Shown here: positions 36,522 through 48,808 of the stretch, piece after piece
Numbering within the stretch: the first letter of the stretch is position 1
Layout: each line of letters begins with the position of its first letter
Assembly: GCA_036346275.1 (NCBI GenBank)
Contig: CM070728.1
Coordinates: 17,384,723-17,448,722 of the forward strand
Reading direction: 5' to 3'
From: Otatea glauca
Lineage: Eukaryota; Streptophyta; Magnoliopsida; Poales; Poaceae
Length of the DNA stretch: 64,000 nucleotides
Position numbers and translations under genes: made by a program
The notes under the pieces: model-generated
Told to the model about the DNA's origin: nothing
What the model saw: the letters and a program-made list of their open reading frames with translations, nothing else
The model's database searches: none

Positions 36522-36544
36522 GACGACGACGACGACGACGACGG
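36522..36544. repeat. (ACG)n microsatellite inside P450 exon 1
   Basis: About seven GTC codons on the minus strand give a poly-valine run in the membrane anchor. Length variation would change anchor length without shifting frame. Confidence 0.85.
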
Positions 36545-36784
36545 AGCAGAGAGTAGCTGCTTGAGTGGTGCCATGTGGGATTAGTTGCAATGGTGTCATA
36601 TTTACGTATTATTCGATAGGTAGTTTTTCGAAGTATAAGACGAACGCATACGCTCAACGCTTACTAAGTAGACAGTAGATATTGTGTTAGTGGTCTAGTG
36701 CAGTGCACGGATTGATCGGAGAGGCTGTACTGTGTTAGTGGCTTAGTCTAGTGCACGGGTTGATTGGAAAGGCCGGTACGCGAG

Positions 36785-36798
36785 TTATATATATAGAT
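36785..36798 (-). promoter_or_regulatory. Likely TATA box of the P450
   Basis: The minus strand reads CTATATATATAACTC about 190 bp upstream of the ATG. It is the best TATA candidate for this gene by position and sequence. Not tested. Confidence 0.45.
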
Positions 36799-37008
36799 CG
36801 GGGGGTTTGAGACGGTGGCTCTTTTTATCTCTACAGAAAAGAAAAGAAAACATGGCAGCAATTCAGATTCCAGCATCCATCATGGGCATGTCATGGGCAA
36901 TGGCTTGATACCGATGCATGGGTTTAATTACTGAAACACTGTTGCACCTCTCTCTCTCTCTCTATTATCTTCGGGTTTTTTTTTATCATGGTATTACCTG
37001 TACGACTA
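36799..37008. repeat. P450 upstream segment, duplicated at 55.3 kb
   Basis: Matches 55297-55520 in direct orientation. Shared blocks include AGAAAACATGGCAGCAATTC and CACCGATGCATGGGT-like sequence, followed by a CT-rich run and a TCATGG-ATTACC block. It lies about 200-410 bp upstream of the P450 start. Confidence 0.8.
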
Positions 37009-38129
37009 TGTGGATGGCTTATTTTTTATACTCGGCGCTCGCCGATTCGAGCTGTCACTCGGCGCACACCTATTCATTCATTGGGACAGTGAACGGTAGA
37101 TATGCAATGAAAAACAAAGTAGTTAAAAGTTATCTTAAAATTGTAGAATGATATGCATTTACAAACAAAATTTCAAAGCTAGAATGGCATGTATTCAGGA
37201 ACAGAGGGAGTATTCCTCATTTTCTTCCCTTCTTGGCTTCTCTTTGCTCGGTACTCTTTCCCCGCTGTTGCTAGTCCTCCGCTCCTCGTCGGAGTCACTG
37301 GGTAGAGCTGTAGGGCGCGACTGCCAACGGGGATGTGGAGGACGGTGGTCGACCGGCAGCAGGATCCTTGTTACGTGCTGCTAGCTCGTCTTCCATCTTG
37401 AGACACCGCTTCGGCCTGGCCTCGTGTCGTCACCATCGCCATGCAGGGCCTAGCTGACCGAGTCTTCCCTGCACCAGTGACGGGAGCCACCACAGCTACA
37501 TAGATTTCACATGCGCCGGTCGGGGTCCTTCTTGACACGACGCCGACCCAACTCTCAACCGGGGGTGTCATCCTAGCTCGGCCTGACGCTAACGCCATCA
37601 CCTCCTGTGCATCATCTGGTTCACTCGTCTGGTGCCTTGTGCTGCAACGCCAGATCCCATCCGCGAGACCCCTGAGCGGGTCTAGGTCTAGCTCCAAACT
37701 TGGTCCAAACCTTCCCCCGAGTTGGTCCGCGTCTACCCCAAACCTGGTTCGTGACGCCCCCAATTTAGTTTGGACCTACCCCAGACCAAGTCTGTGGCAC
37801 CCCCAAGGAGGTTTGGGGGACCCAAACCTGGTTTGTGATGCCCTTGAACTAGGTCCGTGTTACCCACGGACCAAATGCGTTTCGCATTGCCTCTCGACTT
37901 TGTTCGTGTAATGGCCTACACTGATGTATCCTCGGATCAGGCCTTGTTGTCTCCTCTTGCTCGACCTGTTTTGTGGCACCAAGACAGGGCTAGCCTCCAT
38001 GGTGCGATAAGAAGCCCAACATCGGACACCCAGCTTCTCACTTTGCCAGCTATATTTATGCTCCACCCCAACCCAAATTTTGTGCATGTGTGCTCCTTCC
38101 TGCGCTAATTGCTTGCCTTTTCTTCTCTT
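37009..38129. other. Spacer, possible Stowaway end and leader of the gypsy-type gene
   Basis: AGGAACAGAGGGAGTA near 37198 is like one end of a Stowaway/Mariner MITE, but I did not find the other end. 37660-37870 has imperfect repeats around ACCCCAAACCTGGTT. No protein domain was recognised. Confidence 0.4.
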
Positions 38130-39178
38130 GACTAATGCAAGCCCGAGCTATTCATCATTGCACGTCTGAGCACCGGCTGCCCCCTCGCCATGACCTCGAA
38201 GAGGGCAATGGCTTCTGTCGAACCCTCTAATGGTGTGCCTGCCCTAAAGAAGAATGTCGTGAAGGGGAAGGCATTGGCTGGGGGAGGAGACCCCTGAGAA
38301 GGTGATCCAATTCTCCTGCTACCATGGTTGCTCAAATGCGTCGAGGAGTCTCTTGGAATGTCTTGACAAGAAGAGAAAAAATTAAGAGCGCCGACTTGGC
38401 CATCGTGCCCGGAGCCGACGAGGACTACCCTCACTGGGGTCAAGAATGCTTCTCATCTTTGTAGTGTAATTTGAGCTAGTGTTTGCATCTCTTCAGTCGA
38501 CCTGCTAAAGGTTCTCTCGATGAACTAGTGGGAGATCTGGAAGCTGGGAGTGAAGAACCCATCGATTAAGCTCTTCTGCTTCCTTCAGTATGCGTCACGT
38601 CTAATAGTGTATGCTTATGATGACATACGCTCCTCGTACGGGGTGATCACCTTCCAGCTTCGCGACAACCACCAAAAGTTCGAGTTTTCAGCGAAGGCGC
38701 ACAAAGCCAAGTGGGACTCATGGAGAGACTTGTGGTTTTACTACCCAACCAATGGGTCAGACCTCGTCAGCACTAGGAAAAAAACCCATGGTGGATCACT
38801 CGCTGCACTTCTCGCTCACTCTAGGCTCAAAAGATAAGGCACATTGGCTCCTATTGCAAGGACATGCCGCGAAGTTTAGCATATGCAAATTCGTCGAGGA
38901 GTATAGCATGTTGAGGATTGCCTCATGGGCTGAGTTGGAACTGAACTTTACTAAGGGCGAGGCCTCAGCCCGGGTGGGGGGGGGGGCATCCGAACCTTTT
39001 GTTAGTTCAAGTCCCAATGTGAGTTTTCGCTCAATCCTCAACTCCCTTGTCTAACTAGTCTTCGACTTCCCTCTGACTTGTCACTGTACCTGTAGGCTTG
39101 AGTGCTTGACACTCCCTCAAGCAGAGCCATCATTAGAAGACTTTCTCAAGCAAGAGAAGGGTCGAGCGTGGTGTGGAG

Positions 39179-39422
39179 TGTTGAACTATTCAGAGTTTGG
39201 TACATCCATTTGTAATCTCAACGAGTGGCCTGAATCTTTAGATGCTAGTGCACATAGTTTGTTGGTAGATCACAGCGCCTCTTACACTAGTTTTCTGTTC
39301 TCTCTATTTTCGGTTGTTACTATTGGTTACATGACAATATAAGAGTACCAGAGACCTACAACACTATGTGTAGGATCTTTTCTCCATTTATTCTTCTTCT
39401 ACTACTACCTTTGTTTTCTATA
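39179..39422 (+). repeat. 5' LTR of the 39-kb Copia element
   Basis: 244 bp. Pairs with 43605-43843. Both contain ATGCTAGTGCACATAGTTTG. Confidence 0.9.
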
Positions 39423-39465
39423 TGGTATCAGAATGTTGTTCTAGAGCCACGAATCACCAGCCAAA

Positions 39466-40400
39466 ATGTCCATGGGAAGCACTATGATGAGTGCTAACAT
39501 CAACACCATGAGTTCATCTGCACTTAGCCTACTGCCCACACCAAATTTTGGCCACCTCATTAACCTAAAACTCACGGAGAACTACCTATTGTGGAAAGCA
39601 CAGTTCCTCCCTTATCTTCACGGACAACATCTTCTAGGTTATGTGGATGGTTCCATTCTATGCTCGCCGCCGACCATCACCAAGACGATAGAGAGTGATG
39701 CAACTCAAGTCCAGAACCCGGTGTACTTGTAGTGGACACAACACGATCAGATGGTGTTGAGCACCCTTATGTTGTCTCTGTCTGAAGGGGTGCTTGGTCG
39801 TGTACTATTCTTCACGACTTCCAAAGATATCTAGGTTGCATCAGAACAAATGTTTGCATCTGGTTCAAGGACCTAGACTATGCAGATCTGCGTTCAATTG
39901 GCAAACATCAAGAAAAATGATTTGCCGATTGGTGAATACTTCAACAAGGTAAGGAAACTTGTTGACACAATGGCTTCTATTAGCCATCATCTACAGGATG
40001 AAAAAATCATTTTGTACATGCTTTCTGGTTTGGGCCCCGACTACGATCCCCTAGTTACTTCTATTACTACCAGAGTTGAATTTGGGTCTCTCACAGATCT
40101 CTATGCTCACATGTTGAGCTTTGAGATGAGGAAGGAGTACCAAACCAGTGAGCTGCAAATTTCATATTCTTTTGCAAACAATGTTGTGCACACTGGTGGA
40201 CATGAGGGGCAAACCCTCACCACGCAGCAAAGGTGGACGCAACCATGGCAGGAACACCTATGTTAACATCTCAGGTGCACAACAAGGCTCATCAACCAGT
40301 CGCCCTACTTGTCAGGTTTGCGGCAAATTTGGTCAAAGTGCCCTAAAATGTTATCATAGGTTCGATCAGGCTTACAAGGCAGAAGATCAAGTGACGGCCA
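39466..40400 (+). pseudogene. Copia gag with zinc knuckle
   Basis: MSMGSTMMSANINTMSSSAL begins the frame. NYLLWKAQFLPYLHGQHLLG is the usual gag start motif. A stop at 39730 and a frameshift break it, and the capsid part resumes at 39880 (NKVRKLVDTMASI, YMLSGLGPDYDPLVTSI). The zinc knuckle CQVCGKFGQSALKC has Gln in place of the expected His. Confidence 0.8.
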
Positions 40401-43400
40401 TAGTACATACTCCTTCATACTCGATTAACACAAATAGGTACACGAATACGGGAGCTACTGACCACATTACCAGTGACCTCGACCATCTCTCTGTACATGA
40501 AAAGTATCAAGGGAAGGAGCAAGTACAAGTAGCAAATGGCTCAGGTTTATCAATCCAACACATTTGGTCATTCCTTGATCTCTACTTCATCTCATCCTTT
40601 ACAACTAAACAATATTCTTCATGTTCCTAACGTCACTAGAAATCTTATCTTTGTACATTATTTCACTGTTGACAGTGATATATTCCTGGAATTTCACCCC
40701 AACTACTTTCTTGTCAAAGATCAGTCATCGAAGAACCTTCTTCTTTGAGGCAAATGTAAAGGAGGGCTATATCCACTTCCGCAGGGGTACACAGCCTTAA
40801 GAAAGAGAGCTCTTCATAGTGCAAAAGTGTCACAAGATTTGTGGCATTGCCGCCTTGGAAAACCCTCACCTCCAATCGTTCAGTGCGTTCTACATTACAA
40901 TAATATTCATGTCATTGCAAATAAAGTAGTAGCACGGTTTGCATTGGTTGTCATTGAGCTAAAAGCCACCGGCTGCCATTTTCCACATCTTCTAGCATTT
41001 CATCTTCCCCTTTAGAACTTATTTTCTCAGATGTATGGGGTCCTGCACCAACCTCTATTGGAGGTTTCAGGTATTATGTGTTTCATTGACGATTTCAGTA
41101 AATTCACATGGTTGTATCCCTTGAAGTGCAAATCAAATGTCTTTCATGTTTTCATTCAGTTTCCGAAACGTGTAGAATGCTTGCTAAACAAAAAGATCTT
41201 ATGAGTTCAAATGTATTGGGGTTGGGAATATCAAAAATTTAATCAATTCTCCATAATTGTAGGTATCAAACAACAAAGTTTCTTGTCCCCATACACATCA
41301 ACAAAATGGGGCTGTTGAAAGCAAACATCATCATATCATTGAAGTTGACCTTGCTTTGCTTGCTTAGTCTTTTGTTCTTCTTCGTTTTTGGGATGCCGCC
41401 TTCCAAACTGCTACTTTTCTCATCAATTGACTGCCTAGTCGTGTGATAAATTTATGTACACATATAGAATGCTTGTTGGGATCAAAACCATATTATAATA
41501 TGTTAAAGACATTTGATTGTGCATATTGGCCCAACCTATGTCCTTACAATACTTGTAAACTTTAGTTTAGATCTCAACAATGTGTTTTCTTAGGGTACAG
41601 TAATTTGCACAAAGGCTATAAATGTTTGCACCAATCTAGTGGATGTGTGTACATTTATCGCGATGTCATATTTGATGAAAAAGTCTTTCCTTTTGAGCAA
41701 GTTCCTTGCTCAACTCAATCTATCTCAGTTCCCTCTTGTCAAGGTACTACTGTTCCATTGTCTACCATTTCCACTATTCCTATATCACCACCAGATCTTT
41801 CTTCTGATCATGACTCAGGGATTGACCATGTTATGGATGATAGCCTAGCTATTACTACTTCACCTTATACTTCTCCTAACACTAACGTTGCACAACCAGC
41901 TCCTTCATCCAATCATGGTATGCACACACATCTTCAGAACAACGTGCACCAACCCAAGGAGTATATAGATGGTATAGTCAGGTACCTCATCAATTGTGGA
42001 CGTCGTGCTTTTGTGGCTACTACATTTCCTGCAGAGCCTTCATGCTACACTGAAGCTATGCAGAGTGAGTACTGGCGACGGGCAATGGATGATGGGTATG
42101 ATGCATTGTTGAAAAACTATACGTGGCATCTTGTTCCTCGTCCTAGTGTCAATTTTGTCAATTAATCTATAGCAAACGGGTATTCAAGCTAAAGCGTAAA
42201 CCATATGGTACTGTGGATCGGTACAAGGCATGGTTGGTTGCAAAAGGCTTCAAATAACATTGTCGTATTGATTATGATGGTACATTTAGCCCGACGATTA
42301 AACCTGCAACAGTGAATGGAACTTGAGGCAGGTTATGTACAAAATGCATTGGCAGTGTCAAGAGGATGGAACTTGAGGCAGGTTATGTACAAAATGCATT
42401 TCTCCATGGTCTTCTCGAAGAAGATGTTTACATGTGGCAACCTCAAGGTTATGAAAATCCAAGTGCTCCACACTTTTTCTACAAGCTTGACAAGGCTCTC
42501 TATGGCCTTAAACAAGCCCCACGAACATGGTACTCAAGACTTAGTCACAAATTGTTTGATCTTGGTTTCACTCCTTCAAAGGCACACACATACTTATTCA
42601 TCTACAACAAAGATGGTCTGATAGTCTACATGCTTATTTGCATTGATGATATCATAATTGTGACCTCATCAAGTCAAGCCACAGATCGACTCCTCCTTCA
42701 ACTAAAGGAAGACTTTGCTATAAAAGACTTTAGGGGAGTTGAATTGCTTTCTCAGCCTTGAAGTGACTAAGCAAGAAGGTGGTATCGTTTTATCATAGGA
42801 GAGATATATTCAAGATGTTCTAAAATGGGCAAATATGGTCCAGTGCAAACCAATACTACTCCCATGAGCACGACAGAAAAGCTCTCCAAGACACATGGCA
42901 AGTTGCTGTCGAGTGATGATATTACAAAATACAGAAGCACAATTGGAGCTCTACAATACATCATAATAAGAAGGCCTGACATATCTTTTCCTATCAACAA
43001 AGTATGTCAACTCCTTCGATCACCAACAATGGAGCACTGTTCTGCAGTAAAACGTATTTTGAGATATCTAAAGCACTCTAACAGCATTGTACTTGCGATT
43101 CAGAAGTAAACTTCAATACTTCTCAACACTTTTTCAAATGCAGATTAGGCAAGTTGAAGGATGATCATAGGTCCACTAGTGGATTTGCAATTTTCTTCGT
43201 AAGCAATCTTGTGTCTTGGAGTGCTCACAAGTGGGCCACAGTCTCAAGGTCTAGTACTGAATCGGAGTATGAGGCATTAGCCAACGCAACGGCCGAATTG
43301 ATTTGGATTCATACTCTACTTAGTGAGTTAGGTGTTCGTCTGATCAGGCCATCTAGTTTGTGGTGTGAAAACTTAGGTGCCACCTACCTTTCAACCAACC

Positions 43401-43591
43401 CTGTCTTTCATGCTCGAACTAAACACATTGATGTGGATTTCCATTTTGTTCATGAGCGTGTAGCACGCAAGATGCTAGAGATTTGGTTCATATCCTCAAG
43501 AGACCATATTGTAGATATATTCATAAAGCCACTGTCAGTTTTGGCTTTCTCAAGGATTCAGCATGATCTGAACTTAGTTTCTACATATTGA
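40401..43591 (+). pseudogene. Copia pol, badly decayed
   Basis: Protease reads NTGATDHIT, with Asn in place of the catalytic Asp. The pre-integrase motif LWHCRLGKPSPP is at about 40840. The integrase (41030-41600) is shredded. The RT has LDKALYGLKQAPRTWYSRL and CIDDIIIVT, where YVDD has become CIDD. RNase H (43154-43591) is one open frame (STSGFAIFFVSNLVSWSAHK, RTKHIDVDFHFVHERV), although one conserved Asp reads Glu (WCENLGAT). A 50-bp tandem duplication at 42316-42415 shifts the RT frame. Confidence 0.85.
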
Positions 43592-43604
43592 GATCAAGGG
43601 GGAG

Positions 43605-43843
43605 TGTTGAAATATTTAGAGTTTGTATAGCCATTTGTAATCTCAATGAGTGGCCCAAGTCTTTAGATGCTAGTGCACATAGTTTGTTGGTAGATCATCG
43701 TGCTTGTTATGTTAGTTTCCTATTTTCTCTCTATTTTCGATTGTTACTATTGGTTATATGACAATATAAGAATACTAAATACCTATAACACTATGTGTGG
43801 GACCTCTTCTCCATTTATTCTTCTACTACCTTTGTTTTCTATA
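43605..43843 (+). repeat. 3' LTR of the 39-kb Copia element
   Basis: 239 bp, TGTTGAAATATT to TTTCTATA, preceded by the purine tract. Confidence 0.9.
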
Positions 43844-44536
43844 TGCAGGACCTAGTTGTGGGAGGTTGTCGCAACCATACATGTGAGATGCTTGGCTTGT
43901 CCATCTCCACTCGCACGTTGTTTGACGAGGAGGGTGGGTTGAGGGGCGGGGCAAAGTGCCCCTGCGAGGACTTGGAGGACTCATCCCCATGCACTGCCTC
44001 TCCTCCGTCCCTTGCCTCTGGGTAGCTGTCAGCCCTCGTGGCTTGCCTCGAGCGAAGGTTGCTAGTGCCACGGGAATTATTTGTCGGCCTGGCAAGGGGA
44101 AGGGCCTTATGATCGGCCTTCTCTTTCCGAGCACCTTAGGATCGATGATTTCATCTCCAAGTGCTACTTTGACTCCCAACTTAAGAGGCTCCTGCGAGGA
44201 GGATGTCAAGGAGATGGAGAAGAGTATGGTTCATGTTGGTGTCCTGTGGTTGTTTGCCCTACCAAAGCCGCTAGCTGCCAACTAGTCCTAGTTGAGGAGC
44301 CTAGACCTCGGGGCGGTGCTACCAAGGCCAACACCACAGCCACCACCTCAGCACCTGCCAAGGGGGCTTTGACAAGTGCGAACACATCCACCATGGAGGA
44401 GGCCATGGCGAATGAGGCGACCATAGACACTTACATCGAGTATGTGATTCCCAGAGCAATGCTACGTGGAGGTACACCTCGGGGAGGGAGCTCAGTGCCC
44501 TAGCAGATTAGGGGTCACATCACTACTAAGGACTTC

Positions 44537-46338
44537 TGAAAACATCTAGGCCCCAAATTTCTATTGGTTTTGATAATTAATGACAATCTTGGTTAAAGAA
44601 CTAATATTTTCCTTAAGAATATTGAAAATAGGTTGGTCCCAGGTTTGGTGATCATGGAACCATAAAGAATGGCGCAAAAGAAGATCAATATGTCAATCAA
44701 GTGACAAAGGTACAAATATAAGGACCTTTTCCTAGCCTTTTTGCCGATCTCGGAGTTTGGAGAAAAGATCGGGTTGCTAGAAATAGGGTTGTACTATTAA
44801 GAGGGGTCTTGACGTTCTCTTAATGTCGCTTAAGATCTAAAGGCTCAATTATATACTCAAGATCATGCATCTTGTCAAAATTAAGGTCTCATTGAAAATT
44901 CTATGAATTTTAAAGAAGTTTCTAGAAGCCCGGTGCTACCGCCCATAGTAGCGCGGTGCTACCGGGTGAGCAGTAGCATCGGCCATTTTGGGCGGTGTGA
45001 AAATTTCAGAGAGCGTCCATTTTGGGTTTTCTCGAAGCCTGGTGCTACCGCTCATGGTAGCCTAGTGCTACCGGGGGAGCGGTAGCACTGGCCCTAGAGC
45101 GGTGTGTAAAAACCCGAGAAGGGTATTTTGGGGGACCAAGCAGGGCGATGCTACCGCCCATGGTAGCCCGGTGCTACCGGGAGAGCGGTAGCACTGGCCC
45201 CAGAGTGGTGTGTAAAAACCCGAGAAGGGTATTTTGGGGGCCACGCAGGGTGGTGCTACCGCCCATGGTAGCCTGGTGCTATCGAAAAAGCGGTAGCACC
45301 GCCTTTTTGGAGCGGTGCAAAAATTCCAAAATGCATGCTTTTTGGGCAGTCGGGCGGTCCGGTGCTACCGGGCAAGTGATAGCACCGGCCAAAAGTTCGG
45401 TGCAGAAATTCGAGAGAGTATCCCTTTGGCCGAGAAAAATTAAAAGGAACCCGGTGCTATCGATCCCAGTTGGTCGGTAGCACCAGACCCTCTGCACAAC
45501 AGGCTCTGGCAGTGCATTTAATGCACTGTTCCAACCGTTGGGTTGGAGTCCGGTGCTATCGGTTCTACATAGGCTGTAGCACTGAAAATCATGATAAGCA
45601 CATTTCGAGCTCCAACAGCTAGAAAAGTTGGTGGGAGCTATAAATACACTCTCACCTGCACTCTAGGGGCTTTTGGTCCTCATTGATGATATTTGAGCTC
45701 TAACAAAACTTCTCTCCTAAAGTGCATTCAATTCTCATTTGAGAGAGTAAGGAGCAAAAATTGAGTGTTGCATTTAGTTTGAGCCTTTAGACACTCAATC
45801 CGACCTCAAGCAAGTGTCAAGGTTTATTACTCTTGGGGGTTGCCGCCTCTTAGACGGCTTGGGGTCGATCGTACGCGGTGAGCTTCTCAAGGAAGATTGT
45901 GAGAAACCTCGGCAAGTTGTAAAGGCAAGGGGCTCGCCTAACCGAAGTGGTGAAGAGCTACCACGAGTGATCGAGGAAGGTGCAAGCGGGTGGAGCCGGC
46001 TTGAAGTTGTTCAAGTCACCTCAACGTGGAGTAGGAGAGACCAGCAAATCTCCGAGACCACGGGTCAAAAATCTTGTCTCTTGCTCTCTTGTGTTTTGCA
46101 TTTACAATTCTCTTGTTCAACTCAATCTTCTAGCTTTTCAAGTATATTATTTGTGCTTAGCTTTCTATTTTATTCATACTTGAATTGCTAGAGTACTTGA
46201 TATTTACTAGAGATCTTAGTTGCAAAATTGAAGAAAATCGTAATTCTTGCTTAGTGATTTAATTGTTTGAATTTAGAATCAAAATATTTAGAAACCTCCT
46301 ATTCACCCCCCCTCTAGTCGGTTATCCTTGATCCTACA
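44537..46338 (+). mobile_element. Solo LTR, 1.8 kb
   Basis: TGAAAACATCTAGG to GATCCTACA, flanked by an exact 5-bp target duplication ACTTC (44532-44536 and 46339-46343). No internal coding region. A TATA box (GCTATAAATACAC) is near 45638. The far end has CCTATTCACCCCCCCTCTAG, like other grass Gypsy LTRs. 44930-45560 carries repeated GGTGCTACCG / CGGTAGCACC palindromic units. Likely formed by LTR-LTR recombination. Confidence 0.85.
44930..45560 (+). repeat. GGTGCTACCG/CGGTAGCACC repeat array in the solo LTR
   Basis: About six imperfect units of roughly 100 bp, each with GCTACCGCCCATGGTAGC or a variant and an inverted CGGTAGCAC. Adjacent units can fold back on each other. Confidence 0.75.
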
Positions 46339-46576
46339 ACTTCACGTCGCCGAAGCCCATGGTCGAGTTCCTTGCTGAGGCCATCGAGTAGGCGGGGACC
46401 ACCAACCTAGACTTGGTCCTCGAGGTGAATCCTTTAGACAAAAAGACAGGTGTTCATTTTGGTTGAGTGTGACTTGATGAAGGTAATAAACTTGTCTATT
46501 TTCAACTCCTCCATGTAGAAGCCTTTGATCCCAGTTCTCTTTATTTGCAGAGTCTTCTCTCGGTGCACAAGCTATT

Positions 46577-47117
46577 TGTGGAATATAAGAACCCAGGTAC
46601 CCTCATGACAGGCCCAAGAGGGAGGCCCAGAAGATACTCCCCGCGTCAGGCCCCGCTGCCGTGCGTAAAGGGACATATCCTAAAGGAAGTTGAACTTATA
46701 TTTAGATATGATAGATACGGTTGTAATCCGAGTCGTTAATAGGGTAGATAAAGATGTAAACTCTATCCTATTAACTGACTAGAATCTTGTAACCGATCGG
46801 AATCTCCAAACCGATCAGGGCTCTGTAAGCCGCCCCACCCCCGCTATATAAGGGAGAGGGCGGGCAACAACATAGGGATCCGATCATCCAAGCATAGAGC
46901 GATCAAGCCATAGAGCATAGCACACCTCATATCGCCTGAGCATATTGCGCTTTGAGCAATCTTAGATCCAAGAGATCTGCATAATCCCAAAGACACAGGA
47001 CTAGGGTATTATCTCTCGCGAGAGCCCGAACTGTCTAAACCCTTTGTCTTGTGTGACCTTCGAGTTTGAGATCTAGCGCCTACCCCATAAATTTATTGCC
47101 GACTACAAAAGTCGACA
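46577..47117 (+). repeat. 5' LTR of the LARD-like element
   Basis: TGTGGAATATAAG to AAAAGTCGACA. TATA box GCTATATAAGGG near 46843. Confidence 0.9.
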
Positions 47118-47166
47118 GTTGGCGCGCCAGGTAGGGGAAGCGCTATAATCTTTTCCTACAGACTCA

Positions 47167-47939
47167 ATGGCAGCGATCGGCGAAATCACCACCACCTTCA
47201 TATCCGGCCAGGCTTTCCGCTTCGGGAGTCCGGACTTTGTCGCAGATACGCGCGAAGAACTTGTCCACCTAGACTTGAACCGATCCAACTGCAAAGATCA
47301 GCCGACTCATTTCGTGTATGTCACTTTGGTGGCAGCAAACCAGTCGGCGTCGCGAGGAATTGTTGCGATCTTCGTGGCATCTTCGCGATAGAAGAGCAGA
47401 AGACCGATCTCCAACGCCAACAAGAAGAACAAGAAGCTGCGGGGGAAGATCGTCTTCGTAAGGGTAAGGAGGTGCAGGTGTGATCGCTTCGATCTCGCGG
47501 TCGCAATGTCCGCGAGGACATCCTGCAATCCAGGTTGGGAGATCAAGCCGTCTTCCACACGCCAATGCAGAACGTTGTCGCCTCCAAGACGCTTCTCGAC
47601 AAACTGGACCCGATGATTGCATCGGATAGCCCAGCGGCCCTGATCGTGGCCCAGATCAAGGCCATGGTGACGGCGGCTGCAACTCAGCAAAATCAGGAAA
47701 AGCCGGTAAGAGAAGCGCACTCTCGCTCCCACGCGGCTTTCGGCACGGCCACGAGCCACGCCTGCGCCCCGAGTGCCACCTTCGGCGACGCCACGAGCCA
47801 CGCCACGCCCGAGCGCCACCTTCGGCGACGCCACGGCCAACGCCGCGCTTCGAGCGCCACCTTCGCAGACGGTCACGAGCCACGCTGCGCCGAGCGCCAC
47901 CTACACTCGTCTACAAGCCTACGAGTAAAGATGGTATGA
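47167..47939 (+). other. Interior frames of the LARD-like element, gag remnant at best
   Basis: Frames at 47167-47391 (MAAIGEITTTF start) and 47535-47939 read like the N-terminal part of a Gypsy gag, but neither carries a recognisable domain. 47740-47900 is a GC-rich imperfect tandem repeat (GCCACGAGCCACGCC, GAGCGCCACCTTCG), which also keeps the opposite strand open for 197 codons. Confidence 0.45.
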
Positions 47940-48808
47940 TCGTCAAGAACATATGGAGCATAAAGCAGCTAAGTCGCTTTTTACTCAATTATGCCATTAT
48001 AAATAAAATTGTTGACTTTCCCGACTTGATACTTAGTTGACCCATAACTAAGCAAAGAAGTCGGGGCTACACTTAATAGCGTGCGATCCGCGCATCTTTT
48101 GAGTTGTATTTTTCTTCTTTGCTTAACGATTGCGAGTGAATCCGAAAGTGCGATAACTCCAAATTGTGAAGCTCGACCCCATGAACGCGAACTTTAGTCA
48201 CCCAAAACACGTGCTCAGGAAAAAGAGCCATGAGTCGACTCCCAACGCTCGGGGCTAGACTAGTCGGGCAGAGTGCTTAAACAAAAGAGTCAAACCACTC
48301 GGATGAATTCAAAATCAATAAGGAAAAAGAGTAAAAACTCTAAAATTATATATACACCAATGACATCACATCCGAGTGAATTGTTTTTACATTGCCTAAG
48401 TTCGCATATACATGATTTCGTGGCTACTAAATTTGATGCGATTTGTGTGAGCTAACGCTCAACGACGACATCAACAACTTCGCGACGAATGAATTTAAAG
48501 GGAGTGGCGCTGAATTTTGCCTCGAAAGGGAAAAGCGTTTTGACTTCGTGATATCGCTTGGGATACAAGATGTCCCAAGATGAGCCGATCGCCGAATTCC
48601 AATAATGGGGCTAGGAACCACTCGAAAAGTTTAACGCGTGGAGCTCTATTGAGTCCTTCACGATCTCTTTGCCTACAACAGGGCACTCGGCTGTAAAGGA
48701 AAACTAGTCGGAAGTCGCATCAAGAATCGAAGCACTTGCGTGAAGCATGACTCAGTTGGGCTGCAACCAGGAAGGCGGCAACTCGATCGCAAAGGACTCG
48801 GGGGCTAC
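47940..48808. other. Non-coding rest of the LARD-like interior
   Basis: No coding sequence seen. Ends with a purine-rich tract (AAAGGACTCGGGGGCTAC) before the 3' LTR. Confidence 0.5.

Larger units (their letters stand above)
33989..36599 (-). pseudogene. CYP71-type cytochrome P450, two exons, one-base frameshift
   Basis: Exon 1 is 35648-36599 and exon 2 is 33989-34600, with one 1047-bp GT-AG intron in phase 0. Skipping one extra T near 35801 gives 520 residues, normal for the family. Visible features: an N-terminal anchor with seven valines, the hinge PPPSARRLPLVGN, C-helix YWRHARK, I-helix AGTDAT (322-327), ExxR in KETLRLH (380-383), PERF (435-438) and the haem loop FGAGRRMCPG with Cys462. 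The enzyme would be an ER-anchored haem monooxygenase. Sequence style is nearest to CYP71C-like grass enzymes, but substrate cannot be told. The extra T after FERID makes an immediate TAG. It could be a recent null mutation or a sequence error. The I-helix has Ala where Thr is usual. Confidence 0.85.
39179..43843 (+). mobile_element. Ty1-copia LTR retrotransposon, inactive
   Basis: 4665 bp. LTRs 39179-39422 and 43605-43843 start TGTTGAA and end TTTTCTATA. The primer-binding site TGGTATCAGA at 39423 matches initiator tRNA-Met. The purine tract ATCAAGGGGGAG lies just before the 3' LTR. The flanks TGGAG (39174-39178) and TGCAG (43844-43848) are a target duplication with one change. It is inserted in the gypsy-type gene. 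The integrase is mostly destroyed. Confidence 0.9.

Noticed and set aside
47307..47900. 197-codon minus-strand open frame
   Set aside because: Kept open by the GC-rich tandem repeat inside the LARD-like element. No domain, and opposite to the element's sense.
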